From positions 1-64,000 of the forward strand of contig JAHLKC010000066.1 in the NCBI GenBank assembly GCA_025449115.1: DNA of 64,000 bases. Reading direction: 5' to 3'. The stretch is from Chytridium lagenaria (Eukaryota > Chytridiomycota > Chytridiomycetes > Chytridiales > Chytridiaceae). The stretch's first letter is position 1, and every line of letters begins with the position of its first letter. The translations under genes were made by a program, and so were the position numbers. The notes under the pieces were generated by a model. The model was not told the DNA's origin and ran no database searches. It was given only the letters and a program-made list of their open reading frames with translations. Positions 35,333 to 49,568 of this stretch are shown here, piece after piece.

Positions 35333-36229
35333 ATGGGAGGTCTTCTTACCCTCCTCCTCCCCGGCTACATTCTTGAACTAAGCCAAGATGAGATGTTTCC
35401 CGTCTCCTGGCATGTTCTTTGGAACAGAGCGTGGTTACTTCAGACTCTTTTGAGTTTTGTTTGGTTGATGTGGACGAAGCGATGGCTTTGTGCGTGGGGG
35501 ATTAAAAAGGGATGGGTGTTTTGGCAGTTTCGGGTCATGTTGATTACGCATGGGGTGTTTTATGGGGTGGAGATATCGGCGACTTCGATTTACCAAAAGT
35601 TTACGGCGATGTGTGAGTTGATGTTTTACTTTACTCTTTCTTCCTGTTACCCTTCTATCCTCGGAAGTTTATTTTAGGTCATGATTTGTTTATCGTTATC
35701 TCACACTTACCACCAAATAGTCGTCCATCACATCTTCTCTTTTGTGATATTCGCATGCTTCCTCTACGAAGCCAACGCACTCTCTGTCGTTAGCGTCATC
35801 CCTGTTTTACTTCATCAAATCTACTGGGTGTGGAACCCAACAAGCATTTTCCTCCTCTTCATCTACAACTTTTTCTTAATGGCGTGTGGATCTATCGGCC
35901 TTTTCCAAATCTCTGCTATCGACGCAATCCATCGACCTATCAGCTACGTCATGCCTGTATCAGCGATAAGCATATCAGGCGTGAATTATTTCGCTTATTG
36001 TAAGTTTTTCAAGACGGAAATAGGCGTTTTCGACTAACGTTTTAAAGGCCATCATTACCCAAACCCTTACTGTCTCCCACTTATCTCCAATGACCCGCTT
36101 CCCCGCGCGTTCCAAGAAATAAGCACCAGTGCCCTCATCTGTCTAGCTGTTATTTTCATTATTTATTTTTGTGCTGCCAGCGTTAGGAAACGATGGGCAG
36201 AGGTGGGGTATGTTCCACATTTGCCATAA
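35333..36229 (+). CDS. Multi-pass membrane protein, paralogue B of a tandem pair
   Basis: ATG 35333 (MGGLLTLLLPGYILELSQDEMF), with a GTG-initiated extension upstream that I ignore. It matches paralogue A along its length: LPGYILE/LPGFVLE, DEMFPVSWHVLWN/DEMMFPTPWHMQWN, MLITHGVFYGVEI/MLVTHGLFYIVEI, ISISGVNYFAYC/MCISGVNYFTYC. The first two intron positions are also shared; the first follows the ATG-T codon in both genes. It ends at the TAA at 36227-36229 after VRKRWAEVGYVPHLP and lacks the long charged tail of A. The frame is intact with three exons. Function unknown; see paralogue A for the TLC-like suggestion. Confidence 0.65.
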
Positions 36230-36883
36230 AACCGCATAAATACGTGGAAGTGGAACAGCATCAGGATATGAATGCTTATAAAGGGCCTAAAAGACGGGAT
36301 AGTGAAGAGGCGATGGGGTTCACGAAGGTTGTGGGGAGAGGATGATAAAGGACGAGGTTTGAAGGGGTTGATGATGCGCGGCTTTGTATTGAGTTTAATT
36401 TGGATGAATAGGGGTGTAGTTTGGGTTAGTCAGAGATCACCCACTTGTGTTTATTCAATACATATTTATTTATTACTAGAACTCTATATCGCTATGTTAA
36501 CGTGTTAATTTTCATGCAAACGCTTTATATGAGTTTAATGACTTCACAAGTGCGTCGAGTATAATGTATAGTCGCTAATTTATTCGACTTCAAGCAACAC
36601 CAGTACATCTTCTAATTAAAGCAACATCAGCGCATCTTGCGCCATATTCCATCCTACCCAGTCCGTCCTCAACCCAACCTTCCTCTGATTCGAGAACTCT
36701 CCACACAAAAAAAACCCTCATCAAAACCCATTTGATTGATCCATAAAAACAATGCTTTCCTTTGCAAAAAAAAGAGTTCCTTCCCGTGTCTACACGATCG
36801 CAACAAAGTAATTTCACCCACCCAACAATATCCCAAATGATTGCTTCATCAACGCTACAAATCGAAACCAAAGTCGGTGCAAA
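36230..36883. other. Intergenic, no gene seen
   Basis: 3' flank of paralogue B and 5' flank of the zinc-finger gene. The minus-strand 93-codon ORF (36590-36871) lacks homology and splice context. Confidence 0.4.
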
Positions 36884-38318
36884 ATGCCCATCTCGTCCTG
36901 CTACATATGTGGTAAAGTGTATAACAAAATAAACGTCTCATAAGAGAAAAAAACAAACCTACAGGCCGGAACTTTGGAACTCAATCGATAGGCATCCACG
37001 AGAAAACATGCATGGAAAAAGTAAGCATCTCCATAACTCTCTCTCTATTGATCCCCCGATAGATTCGAGCGTGAACAAGCCGTTCTCCCAAAATCCCAAC
37101 GCAAACCTCTCCCAAAACGCCCCACAGCCGACCTCCCCATCTCCACAGCTCTAGCCGGAGGAAAAGGTCTGGACGCTTACAATGACGCGGCGCGTGAGAT
37201 CCATCTCAACGAAATGCGATCGGAATGCCCAAACTGTCAGAGAAGTTAGTCCTGATCGACTTGAAATACATTTGAGGTAATAAAAAAAGCAACCCCGTTT
37301 TTTCACGTCCTCCTTTTTTTTTATTGATTTTGTGTTAGGAGTTGCGCGCCTGGAGGCTTCTTTCAACGTCAATCAAAGCAATTACAGCAAGAACGTCAAG
37401 AAAAAAGTCCACGGACTTCTTCGACGGATCAACCCGCGGAACCTGCACTTAAACCCTCTCAAATAAAATCCTCACAAGCCGCCGGCGTTACCCCCTAAAC
37501 CCTCCACAACTCAACCCTCCACCTCATCCACAGGCGCCTCAAAAATAAAATACACCCAACTCGTTCTTCAAGCCTCCTCCGAATACCTTAAAAACCCAAA
37601 AATCCCCATCAACCTCCTCCGTCAATGACACCCCAGAATCCCCAAAGCCTCCACCACCTCCTCACCAAAACCGCTCTCAACTCCATCCTCGCTTCATCTC
37701 CTACAAAACTTCCCCAGGCGCAGTTCCAATCCTCGGAGGCGCTTACAAATCCCGTCAAAACCATCCCCAGTCTCCGCACCAGTCTCCCTCGACAACATTG
37801 CATCACCCAAAGACACAAGCACCGAGGACGTCACGTCAAAGGACACAAAACAACCGCCTCCACTACGTACCTTCAAAAACCTCCACCAGCACGCGCAACC
37901 ACAAAAGAACCCTCAGAGTCTTCTTCGCACACCAAAGACGTGTCCCGATCCAGCAACACAACGTCATCCCCCACTCGTCTCTCCCAAACCGCATCCACAC
38001 CTCCCCGGAAATTCAATAACCCAAAAAACCGCATCTTCCCCACCGAAATCAAATCCATCCAAACTCCAGTTCTTCAACCATCCCAAATTCCACTGAAACG
38101 AAGAAAGCGCCAACGCTACCATTGAAACCTATTGTTTCTTCGAAACCTTCAGAAACCGGCGGTATGGCGAAATTCTGCCAGGAGTGTGGAACAAGCATCT
38201 GCCGACGGCGAAATTCTGCGCAGAGGTTTGGCTTGTTTCATCGAATTAAGTTGATCCTAGACACTAAATCCTTTCTTTTTCGCTTCTTTTCCATCAGTGC
38301 GGCGTTAAACGTATTTAA
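36884..38318 (+). CDS. ZC2HC1-like zinc-finger protein with C-terminal double zinc ribbon
   Basis: ATG 36884: MPISSCYICG, intron, then RNFGTQSIGIHEKTC completes a C2HC finger (CxxC-x12-HxxxC). A second finger reads SECPNCQR ... PDRLEIHLR, intron, SCAPGGF. The middle is a long Ser/Thr/Pro-rich disordered region. The C-terminus has KFCQECGT ... LPTAKFCAE, intron, CGVKRI and stop at 38318, forming two CxxC pairs as in double zinc ribbons. At least two one- or two-base frame changes (near 37,230 and 38,193) interrupt it, and the disordered middle also changes frame. ZC2HC1 proteins are linked to cilia and flagella in animals, which would suit a zoosporic fungus. The combination with a zinc ribbon is unusual in my experience. 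Confidence 0.6.
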
Positions 38319-38810
38319 AAAAATAATCATCATTCCATTCTTTTCGTTTTCGGTCAAATCACATCCTCCTTGTTGTAAAAGTGGGTGTGGAGCCGATTTT
38401 TATGCAAAATAAACAAAAAAAAGGACATAATATCATATTTTTTTTTTAAAAAAAAAGGATTGAAAATTACAAAAGTGCACAGAATTTACTCTCAACAATG
38501 AACAAAGCAAAGGGGCGACTCAAATAAAAAAAAAAAAGTGGGGCAGAAGTGAAGAAAATGACATGCTGGATATTTGGTATGTCCAAAATGGAAAATCAAA
38601 GAACAACAACAAGATCAATTGAAAAACGGGGGGGGGGGGGGGGGAGGTCTCTGAGGCGTTTGACATAAATCAATGTTGCTTTTTCTAGTTGATCATGTCC
38701 TTTGTTTTGGAAGGTCTAGTGCGAAAATAAAGAAACTAGATTCGATGAAGAAAAAAAAAAGAGGAAGATGATGGAAAGAAATTGTGAAAAATGACAAGGA
38801 CTGGCTATTT
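38319..38810. other. Convergent 3' flanks with a poly-G tract
   Basis: Contains A-runs and a run of 17 G residues at 38628-38644, a place where sequencing is unreliable. No gene. Confidence 0.5.
38628..38644. repeat. Poly-G tract, 17 G
   Basis: An uninterrupted G17 on the plus strand in the spacer between convergent genes. Confidence 0.9.
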
Positions 38811-41615
<2,805 letters not shown>

Positions 41616-42636
41616 ACTCGCTTATGGAGTTTTGATGTTTAAGAAAGGTATAATCTAGCTGGTTTCCTTGTGATACTACTGATGCTCGCCCTTTAGCTTC
41701 AGTGCAGATGCGAAAGTTAAGATGAAGTGAAGGATGGGTGATGATAATGACGGATGGAATTGAAAGTGACGCCTTGCTGATGACACCCAACGTTGAGATT
41801 GTTGGAATCTTTTTTTTTTCCAGCGATAGCGACACGAAGCTGCGTGCAAACCCAAATACTTTATTTTTGATGGAGAAGGTGACAATGTAAAAGCTAAACC
41901 ATAACATAGAAGTACGTAAATACTACCATGTATATAACATGCGAGAATAATTGTAGAAATATCGTCATCAAAATGAAGAAATGGAAAGGAAAACTAGAAA
42001 GTAATAAATGCATAAGGCAAACATTTGCATGTTTCTACAAATTATGTCGAAGAATTATCAATGGCTACTTCATCGCATGATCTTAACGCAATTACGCGCG
42101 AGTCGGTTCCTTATTTGCTCCGTCGAATGTATCATCTGCTGATGCGACTCTGTTATGCATCAATTCATAAACGGTCCAGTTGTTTGAGCAAGGATATTTT
42201 GCAATAAAGATCGATATTGACGGCCCCAAAATCGATCGTGGTCTTGGTTCAGTACGTAGACTTGAAAGGTTATCACCTTTGGTCTCCATGGTTCACTCAC
42301 TACCTAGTCTGTCTGCACTCTGTCAACGGCCAGTCTGCCAAACGAACAGCCTGTTGGTAGATCGGGTTCAGTCAGTGACCGGATCGAAAGGATCGAGAAA
42401 CAAACTCGTCGGTTTTTCTTCTGTTGTCAGTTTCGGAAGAATATAGTTGTATTTAAACACAGAGTTGTAATCGCCCCAGTCGCCTTTGTTTTTTCCTGGT
42501 TGCCTACATAGATATGTTTTGTTTATCTCCATGAAAACTAAAAAGGCCCAGTGTGAAATTATAATTACGCCGATATAAATACTCCAATGACGCTTCTCAA
42601 GCACATCCATCAACACCGTCCTTGCCTATCCATACA
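41616..42636. other. Divergent upstream region, VTC4 / MFS transporter
   Basis: About 1 kb with no supported gene. The ORFs at 41578-41907, 42025-42207, 42092-42289 and 42180-42446 overlap each other on both strands and lack domains. Confidence 0.5.
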
Positions 42637-44394
42637 ATGCCATCACGCGCTTCATCATCATCAGCACCATCTCCAGATGAGACATCTCCACTCCTTGCAC
42701 CCGTACCCGTTCCATCTTCTCCCCTCCCACCCTACCAAGTTAAACCTTCCGTGCCATGGTACCGACGTGCCTCCCCAGCCATCATTCTCCCTCCCGTCGC
42801 CATGAGTCTCTTTGCTCTCGGCCTTCTCATCATTCCAAATCAAAACCTCTACCTTTCCATCGCATGCCGTCAAGTTGGCATCGATCCTGCTCTGGACATG
42901 GCGGCTTGCAGAGCATCACCCGAAGCCAACGCTTTGACTGTAACGTGGCAAAACAACATTGGTCTCGCGAGTGCCATCCCTGCTCTCTTTTCCTCCTTGT
43001 TCACTGGGGTGTTTATGGACAAAATTGGTAGAAAGCCCTTCATCGTGCTCAATAGTATTGGGTCCTTGTTGGAGGTTGTTACCTTTTTCGTTCTCTACAT
43101 GGGTGCGCCAATTACGTTTGCCTACGTCTCCTCCTTCCTCCTTGGGGGTCGGTTCTTCTGGAACGGTCCTCGCCACTTACGCGTATATATCGGACGTGTC
43201 TGACCCAGCATCCCGTGCAACTATCTTTGCCATTACCGACAGTCTTCTTGTCGTTAGTGTTCTTGCCGCACCCTTTATCAGTGGGATCTTCTCTACATAC
43301 TTTGGGAGTCTCTTACTTCCGGTCATGGTGGCCGCGTGTCTCATGGTGACTGGCATCCTCTGGGTCATTGTTCTCGTCCCAGAATCCCTCGCCGCCGTAA
43401 CTCCTCCGGCAAGCCTCGAGAGTACCTCCGAGACTCCCAAAAAGAAAGAAACCATGTCCATGATACACATTGTGAATGACCTTGTATCAGCATTCACAAC
43501 GTTATTTCAAGGTCCGCTTTTTCTGGTCACCTTGTTTATCCTTTTAAACACGACGATTGCGGGAGGCACCGCCGCGTACTTTTTGCTCTTTGTTTCTTTC
43601 AAGTTTGGATGGGGAGAGGCAGAGCAAGGAACGTACCTCCTCTTTTCAGCACTCAAGAGGATGCTCAATCTGACTTTTATTCTCCCGGCCGTTATTCGTA
43701 TATTTGAGTCGACCGCCAAGCCTACAGGGACCATAAGGACAGTAAAAGAGAGGACTCGTTTTGAGTTGAATCTTTTACTTTTGGCAACCATGATTTACGG
43801 CGGCGGCTATTCCATTATTGCCATGTTGACTCAGGGGTGGCAGTTGTATTTAGGTAAGCGGTGCGATTACATGATATTTTTTTTATATCCCTCAATTCCA
43901 TTAGAAGGACTTTAATGACCCTAACTCTCATTATTATTAGTGTTAGGACTAGAGAGTTTCGCGTCCATCATATCCCCAGTCTCAAGATCGTTGCTCTCGA
44001 AAGCCATGCCCGAAAAGTCACAAGGCCGGCTTATGTCATCTCTGTCTTTCCTCGGCATCATGTTCTACTATATTGGCGCCACGATCCTTTCCTATCTCTG
44101 TAAGTCGATACTGTATAGGCGTCTAGCAACAGTCCTTAACACACTCTGTACGTTATAGATAAAATCACTCTTGTTTCAATGCCAGGGGTGACATTGTACT
44201 TGTGCGGCGTGGTTGCTGCCATCAACTTTATCATTCTGTCATGCGTGGACTATGGTCAACTCTCTGCACAAATAGAGGCGATTCAGGTTCAGAACAAGAA
44301 GGCTGACGCGGATGCAGCAGTGTTGAGGGATCCCGAGCAGGTGTTTCCTGTCAAAAGAACGGATTCTGCCACCACATTGACTGGAGAGGATTGA
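42637..44394 (+). CDS. MFS transporter, copy 1 of a tandem pair (SLC46/TCR-like)
   Basis: ATG 42637 (MPSRASSSSAPSPDETSPLL); the frame also opens at a TTG at 42622. A Ser/Pro-rich cytosolic N-terminus precedes about 12 TM helices. Loop 2-3 carries the MFS motif A variant GVFMDKIGRKPFI, and TM4 has LATYAYISDVSDPASRATIFAITDS. The central loop is charged; the second half contains SFKFGWGEAEQGTYLL. Two introns near the 3' end (about 43,853 and 44,099). Topology and motif A resemble TCR-type and SLC46 carriers; the substrate is unknown. The frame breaks at GGGGG 43144-43148, within LLGG-VGSSGTVLATYAYI, where copy 2 is continuous after its intron; this is best explained by one missing G. Confidence 0.8.
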
Positions 44395-45079
44395 ATATGT
44401 AAATAACAGTTATTAATAATTACCTCATTTATGATATTTAATAAGTATTTGAATAAATTGTGGTGAATCTCATCCCTATCTATAGTAATGTATTTGACAT
44501 GTCTCTAATTATAATCAAGAATATATATAATCATGAATGAATAATAATAGTATGTATGTATATATTTGTGAATATGTAAAATAGTCCCCACGTTGATATA
44601 TATTTTACTTTAAAGTCCACTATATTTATATACTGGTGGTGTCCACGGCTTTGACGCCGATTATTATATATTATGATTATTATTATTAATTAATAATGAG
44701 AAGAGAAATGATAAACCCCACGTTGTTGTTATCAAGGGGAATACAAATAACAATAATAATGTGTGAATGTGATACAAAGACAGACAGAATAATTAATAAT
44801 TAAATAAATAAATAAAAACATTTTCTTTTCTTCTTCTTCTCTTTGCAAACTCCATGATTTCAAGATTTGGTTTTATTTATTAATTATTATTTTAAATATT
44901 TATTTAATATTTATTTATTATTATTACCGATTGTATAATGGTGTGTATGTATTAGTCAAAGGCTCAGCAAAATGAGGGAATAATGAGCTTATCAGTAATA
45001 AATATACTCAAGAGACATAAATTCTTGTGCTCACACCTCACACCCCCACTAGGCATTCATTCATCCTTGGAGAAGTCAT
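44395..45079. other. Very AT-rich spacer
   Basis: Simple TTATTA/ATAATT-rich sequence with ATTTATT-type runs. It holds the 3' flank of MFS copy 1 and the promoter of copy 2. No gene seen. Confidence 0.5.
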
Positions 45080-46948
45080 ATGGCATCGTCATCATCATCA
45101 TCATCACCATCACCATCACCATCACCATCAGAGCACACTCCGCTCCTGTCTGCTACTTCGACCCCTTCTTCACCGCCGTCGCCATCTATACCACCACCCT
45201 CCTATCAAGATGCCATCACTCCATCACAACAATCACCAGAAGAAGAACTCCCTTGGTATCGCCGTGCCTCCCCCGCCGTCATTCCCCCCTGTAGCCATGC
45301 TCATGTTCGGTCTCGGTCTCCTGGTTATTCCCTCGCAAAACCTCTTTCTTTCCATAGCGTGTCGGCAATTTGGTATTGATTACGACTCGGAGACTGCAGC
45401 ATGCAGAGCATCAACTGAAGCGAATGCATTGGCGGTGCAGTGGAGCAATAATGTGACGCTTGCAGGCGCTATTCCTTCCCTTCTGTCTGTATTATTTACG
45501 GGTGTGCTGATGGATAAGATTGGGAGGAAGCCGTTCATCATTTTAAGCTCCATTGGCTCCCTATTCTTTGTACTTACGATCATCTTGATCTTTTTCGGAG
45601 CTCCCATTGCTTTGGCATACGCTGCAACCTTCTTGCTCGGTGGGATCGGTCCAGGGGTAGGAAAATGACCCCCCGTTTTGCGCAAGAATTTTGGTTGTAA
45701 CTAAAACTACATTTCTCTTTGTCACATAGGGGGTTATCCTAGCCACGTTTGCCTACATCTCGGACACCTCCGACTCTGCATCGCGTGCGGGTATATTCGC
45801 AGTGACAGAGAGTATCCTCATCCTCAGCGCCCTCTCTGCCCCTTTTATCAGCGGTCTACTTTCAAGCTTCTTTGGCAGCCTTCTGATCCCTACAATAATT
45901 TCCATCACACTTATAATCACCTGCATCTTTTGGGTCATTTTTCTAGTCCCAGAATCTCTCCCCAAGAAAGCAGCCGCCCCTACTACCGTATCCACGTCAT
46001 CTGAAACCAGTTCCCCAACCGACGTTCCAAAGGAAGAAAAGCTCTCTTTCCAGCAAATCCTGACTGACCTCGGTGCCTCCTTTTCGATGCTCAGCGATGG
46101 CCCACTTCTTGTCATCACCATCTTTACCTTTGTGAACGGATTCATTTTAGCCGGCACAAGCTCGTACTTTATTCTGTATTTGTCATTCAAATTTGGGTGG
46201 GGAGAGGCAGAGCAAGGCACGTATCTGCTATTTTATGCCGTTAAAAGGATGGTGGTGTTGTCGTTTATTTTGCCTGCCCTTACCAAGTATTTCGAGAGCA
46301 GCAAATTTGGTGGTGGGAAGAGAACTGTGCAGGAGAGGACAGTGTTTGAGTTGAGACTCTTGCTCGCGGCGCTGGTGTTTTATGGGTTCGGATTCTCTGT
46401 CATTCCATCTTTGACCCGAGGATGGCAACTCTATCTTGGTAGGATAGGCTCTTTTCCGTCTGTTTAATCTATCTACTCATGTGTATTTGTGCTAAAAATA
46501 TTCTTTCTTTTGATTATCTTCAGTTCTCATGATTGAGTCTTACGCATCCGTCATATCTCCCATCTCGCGATCCATGCTTTCCAAAGCCATTCCAGAAAAG
46601 GCACAAGGTGGTCTTATGTCCACTCTTGGTTTTTTGGGAAGCATTAGTGACAAATTGGGATCCCTTTCTCTCTCCTACCTCTGTAAGTTCATATTTTTCT
46701 CGCTTCACTGTAAACTGACTATAATAGATCAACTCACACTTGCAACGATGCCTGGAGTGACGCTGTACCTCTGCGCTGTCTTTGCCGCTTTAAACTTTAT
46801 TTTACTTCAATTTGTTAATTGCGATACCCTTGCGGCTCGTTTTGAGGCGATGGAAGTTGACAATAAGGCTGACGGGGCGGAGGAAGTGGTGACAGAAGAT
46901 TCACCTTTGATGAAAAATGCGGCTGGATCCGTTCCAGCGGAAGCATGA
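45080..46948 (+). CDS. MFS transporter, copy 2 of a tandem pair
   Basis: ATG 45080 (MASSSSSSSPSPSPSPSEHTPLL). The Ser/Pro repeat is encoded by a TCA/CCA trinucleotide tract (about 45,087-45,130). It is collinear with copy 1: LPWYRRASPAVI, GVLMDKIGRKPFIIL, LATFAYISDTSDSASRAGIFAVTES, LSFKFGWGEAEQGTYLLF, SRSMLSKAIPEKAQG. An intron at about 45,657-45,729 interrupts the GIGPG/GVILATF stretch and is absent from copy 1, while the two 3' introns are shared. The frame breaks at a C6 run (45284-45289) where five C residues would restore PPVAMLMFGL. The copies have diverged most in the cytosolic N- and C-termini. Confidence 0.8.
45087..45130 (+). repeat. Trinucleotide repeat (TCA/CCA) in MFS copy 2
   Basis: A TCATCATCATCA tract passes into CCATCACCATCACCATCA and encodes the Ser then Ser-Pro N-terminal run. 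It is absent from copy 1, which has a shorter Ser run (SRASSSSAPS). Confidence 0.8.
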
Positions 46949-46968
46949 TTGTATTTCGTTTGGTTTGA

Positions 46969-47160
46969 TTCAGTCACATATCTAAGTCCGATAGCTGTAT
47001 TTTGCTGTCCTTACGATATGGTTTATCCTTTTCTCTTTTATTCATGTTCCATCATTGTTTTATTCAATCACATATCTAAGTCTGATAGCCCTTTTTCTGC
47101 TGTCCTTACGATATGGTTTATCCTTTTCTCCTTTACTCATGTTCCATCATCGTTATGTAA
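46969..47160 (+). repeat. Tandem direct repeat, two copies of a 94 bp unit
   Basis: The segment CATATCTAAGTCCGATAGC (from 46977) through ATGTTCCATCATTG repeats 94 bp later (from 47071) with a few substitutions. It lies in the 3' flank of MFS copy 2. Confidence 0.8.
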
Positions 47161-47489
47161 TTGTTTTGTATTTTCAATACCTCTTTGTTTATAAAACCAG
47201 CTCATATTCAGATAACATGTAGTCAAATCCTCATAGCAATAAAAAAAAAAAAAAAAGATGTTCGCTGAAAGACTTTGCAAATTGTCTAAATACGTCTACT
47301 CTAATGTTTTATTGACATGGGAATAAAGTGCGTTTGTGAGAAAATACATCACGACGCCGGCTTTGTCGCCTTTGCGATCGAAGCACGTCCGCTAGCAAGA
47401 GAAGACACTTGAGGTTGCGTCCACGTTCCAAATTGACTTGCAGGGATAGAGTGACGACGACGCGAACACTCACAGTAGACGTTGGAAGG

Positions 47490-47990
47490 TCATAACTCCT
47501 TCGACCATTCCCATCCACCATATGATGCGAAAGAGCTCCTGCTTCCATTATGGATGCGGAATGAGGGAACGACATTGCCGGGAAGTTTCCCTTTGTAGGG
47601 GACTGTCGTGTGATGTGGATGGTACGCATGGGAGGGTCGTTGGGTCGAGAAAGTCGGAACCGCTTTCGTGACAATTGACGGTCTAGTCCATGTTGTTAAT
47701 TCCATGTTTGGGGAAAACACGTACGTCGCCTAACAGCTATAAAGATGAGACCTATCACTAGACATGTTCCAAAGACCGAGACTGATACGATGATCGCAAC
47801 TGTGTCATCGTGAAGGAGAGGTCAGTAAAAGGTTTATGGTGGCTTTTATAAGCGTACGAGTACGATTGTTGATGGACGATGAGGATGGCTCCTGAAGTAG
47901 AGTGTAGATCATAGGCGGTGTGATGGACTTACCGGTCCAGGCGTTCCCTCCGTGGCCAACTCAAGCGTAGACATGGACGACATCAAAGTT
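47490..47990 (-). CDS. Possible single-pass membrane protein
   Basis: A minus-strand exon with a clear TM helix (VAIIVSVSVFGTCLVIGLIFIAVRRR) is followed by a Pro/His/Ser-rich tail (STQRPSHAYHPHHTTVPYKG ... GWEWSKEL, stop at 47490). An upstream fragment, MSSMSTLELATEGTPGP, ends at a GTAAG donor near 47,935. The joining of these pieces, and whether the tail uses the frame ending at 47309 instead, is unresolved. Basic residues directly after the TM suggest a type I or III receptor-like layout. No family recognised. Confidence 0.3.
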
Positions 47991-48108
47991 GTGGCAAACT
48001 CCAGCGTCTCGTTTCTTTAATGTTTATTTTTATCCTGTTTGTCTACAACCCCAATCACCATCGCGCAATATAGACACCAAAAATAAACAACAGGGACAAC
48101 TATATATT

Positions 48109-49501
48109 TTATGTATGCGGATGGTTGAGGAGTGGGGTGGATTCAGGAGATACTTGGTGTTTGCGACGAAAGAGGAGTTTTGATATACCATCACGGAGCT
48201 CTACGAAAAACGACGTTTTTGGCGTAGACTCTATTCGGTCAAGCCTTAAACGCGATTGACCGTCAAAGCATATATACAAACAAATAATAACTGTAGAAAC
48301 AGTTGCGAGACCGCAAGAAGCTGTAATCATAAACATCACAATCTAACCATGAGTGTTAAAACACGTCATATAAGCCTGTTTAGAATGCTTACTTGTTGAT
48401 ATCGAACTGCATCTTCAATGGAAGATCCACCAAGAATTTGACCAGTCATCATTCCCGGTATCGATATGAGGCCCATGACACTGTAACGATAGGTGATGAG
48501 GGAAAAAAAACCACACAAGAACCGTGTCTACTCACCTCATGGAATTTAATGTGGGTAACAGAGCAATCCGAATGGCTTCAACCCCAATTGGCTTAGCCGC
48601 CTCCCATCGCGATGCCCCATGTGTCAAATAGAATTCAATCCTCTCTTTATGTTCAGTAATCTGCGTCAATGTGCTGCTCAAGCCTACAGCCACTCCAGAC
48701 ACTTTAAAATAAATACTTTTAGCTACCACTGTAAAGTCATTTGGACTCACTCGAGTTTCCGATAAGCATTCCTAGAATGGTGATGTAGTCGCGAGCTCCA
48801 TACCACGGCGAAACTTGGATCGCAAAGGCATTTCCTGTGAGAGTGATGAGAAAACAATCACGACATTGATAACGGACCTATGAACGAAGTTAAGCCTGTG
48901 CTGATAACCATCGCAACCCATACAGTTGGCAGCATCCACTTGAACCTAAGTTTGGATTTGTTGAAAACAATCTAACAACGCTTGAGCATAGGAAGGCTAT
49001 TTTCAAAACTCCTCACCTCCAGAGCCGATATGGTCATCATGAACAGCGCCAACGCAGTTACCATGCTCACACTATCGTTATCAACACTAAGCGAAAGGTT
49101 GGTGTTAAATGAGGATAATAGGTGGGATTATTGGAGCCATGGAGTTTTACCTGGTTTAAGGACTAAGCCCAGGACCGAAAGCTGGATGACGCATCGAATT
49201 GAAGAAACAAACAATGTTGTTTCAAGGCCGAGGCCGAACCAGGACGAGATGACGGCATTGATGAGTAACAGCAATGATCCTTTTCATCTTAATACATGTG
49301 AATGTTGAGTTGTTCAAGCGTACCAATGCCAACGTTCACCCAGGACTACACCCGAACCAAAACGAATCCACCAATGCACATAGTAAGGGTAGATTACCGT
49401 CAGTTCTTTTACTCTCTTTAAAGCAATACAGCTTAAAACTATAATATTACCAAGTGATGCCCCGCATAACTTGGAGGAGATGGGCAAGTATCATTGAGCA
49501 T
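48109..49501 (-). CDS. UPF0014 (ALS3/FetB-type) membrane permease
   Basis: Multi-pass membrane protein of the UPF0014 family, known from bacterial FetB and plant ALS3, which partner an ABC ATPase in metal export. ATG 49501 (MLNDTCPSPPSYAGHH). The exons give INAVISSWFGLGLETTLFVSS and IRCVIQLSVLGLVL, a TM exon MVTALALFMMTISALE, GARDYITILGMLIGNS, VAVGLSSTLTQITEHKERIEFYLTHGASRWEAAKPIGVEAI (quoted in two parts in the family: the 'ExxLxxGAS' cytosolic loop), LLPTLNSM, and VMGLISIPGMMTGQILGGSS with VRYQ, the family hallmark. The last TM (TASCGLATVSTVIICLYICF) precedes a ~50-residue basic tail. About six introns. The start lies 67 bp from the kinesin stop. No ABC ATPase partner is visible in the window. 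Confidence 0.85.
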
Positions 49502-49568
49502 GTTGTACACACTCTTATTCATTTTCTTTTGCGCAATGTTCTCTTTGACGTGGCCTCATCCCCAACCA

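Noticed and set aside
45087..45130. CRISPR-like or regulatory repeat
   Set aside because: It is a plain trinucleotide microsatellite in frame with a Ser/Pro run; no repeat-spacer structure occurs anywhere in the window.
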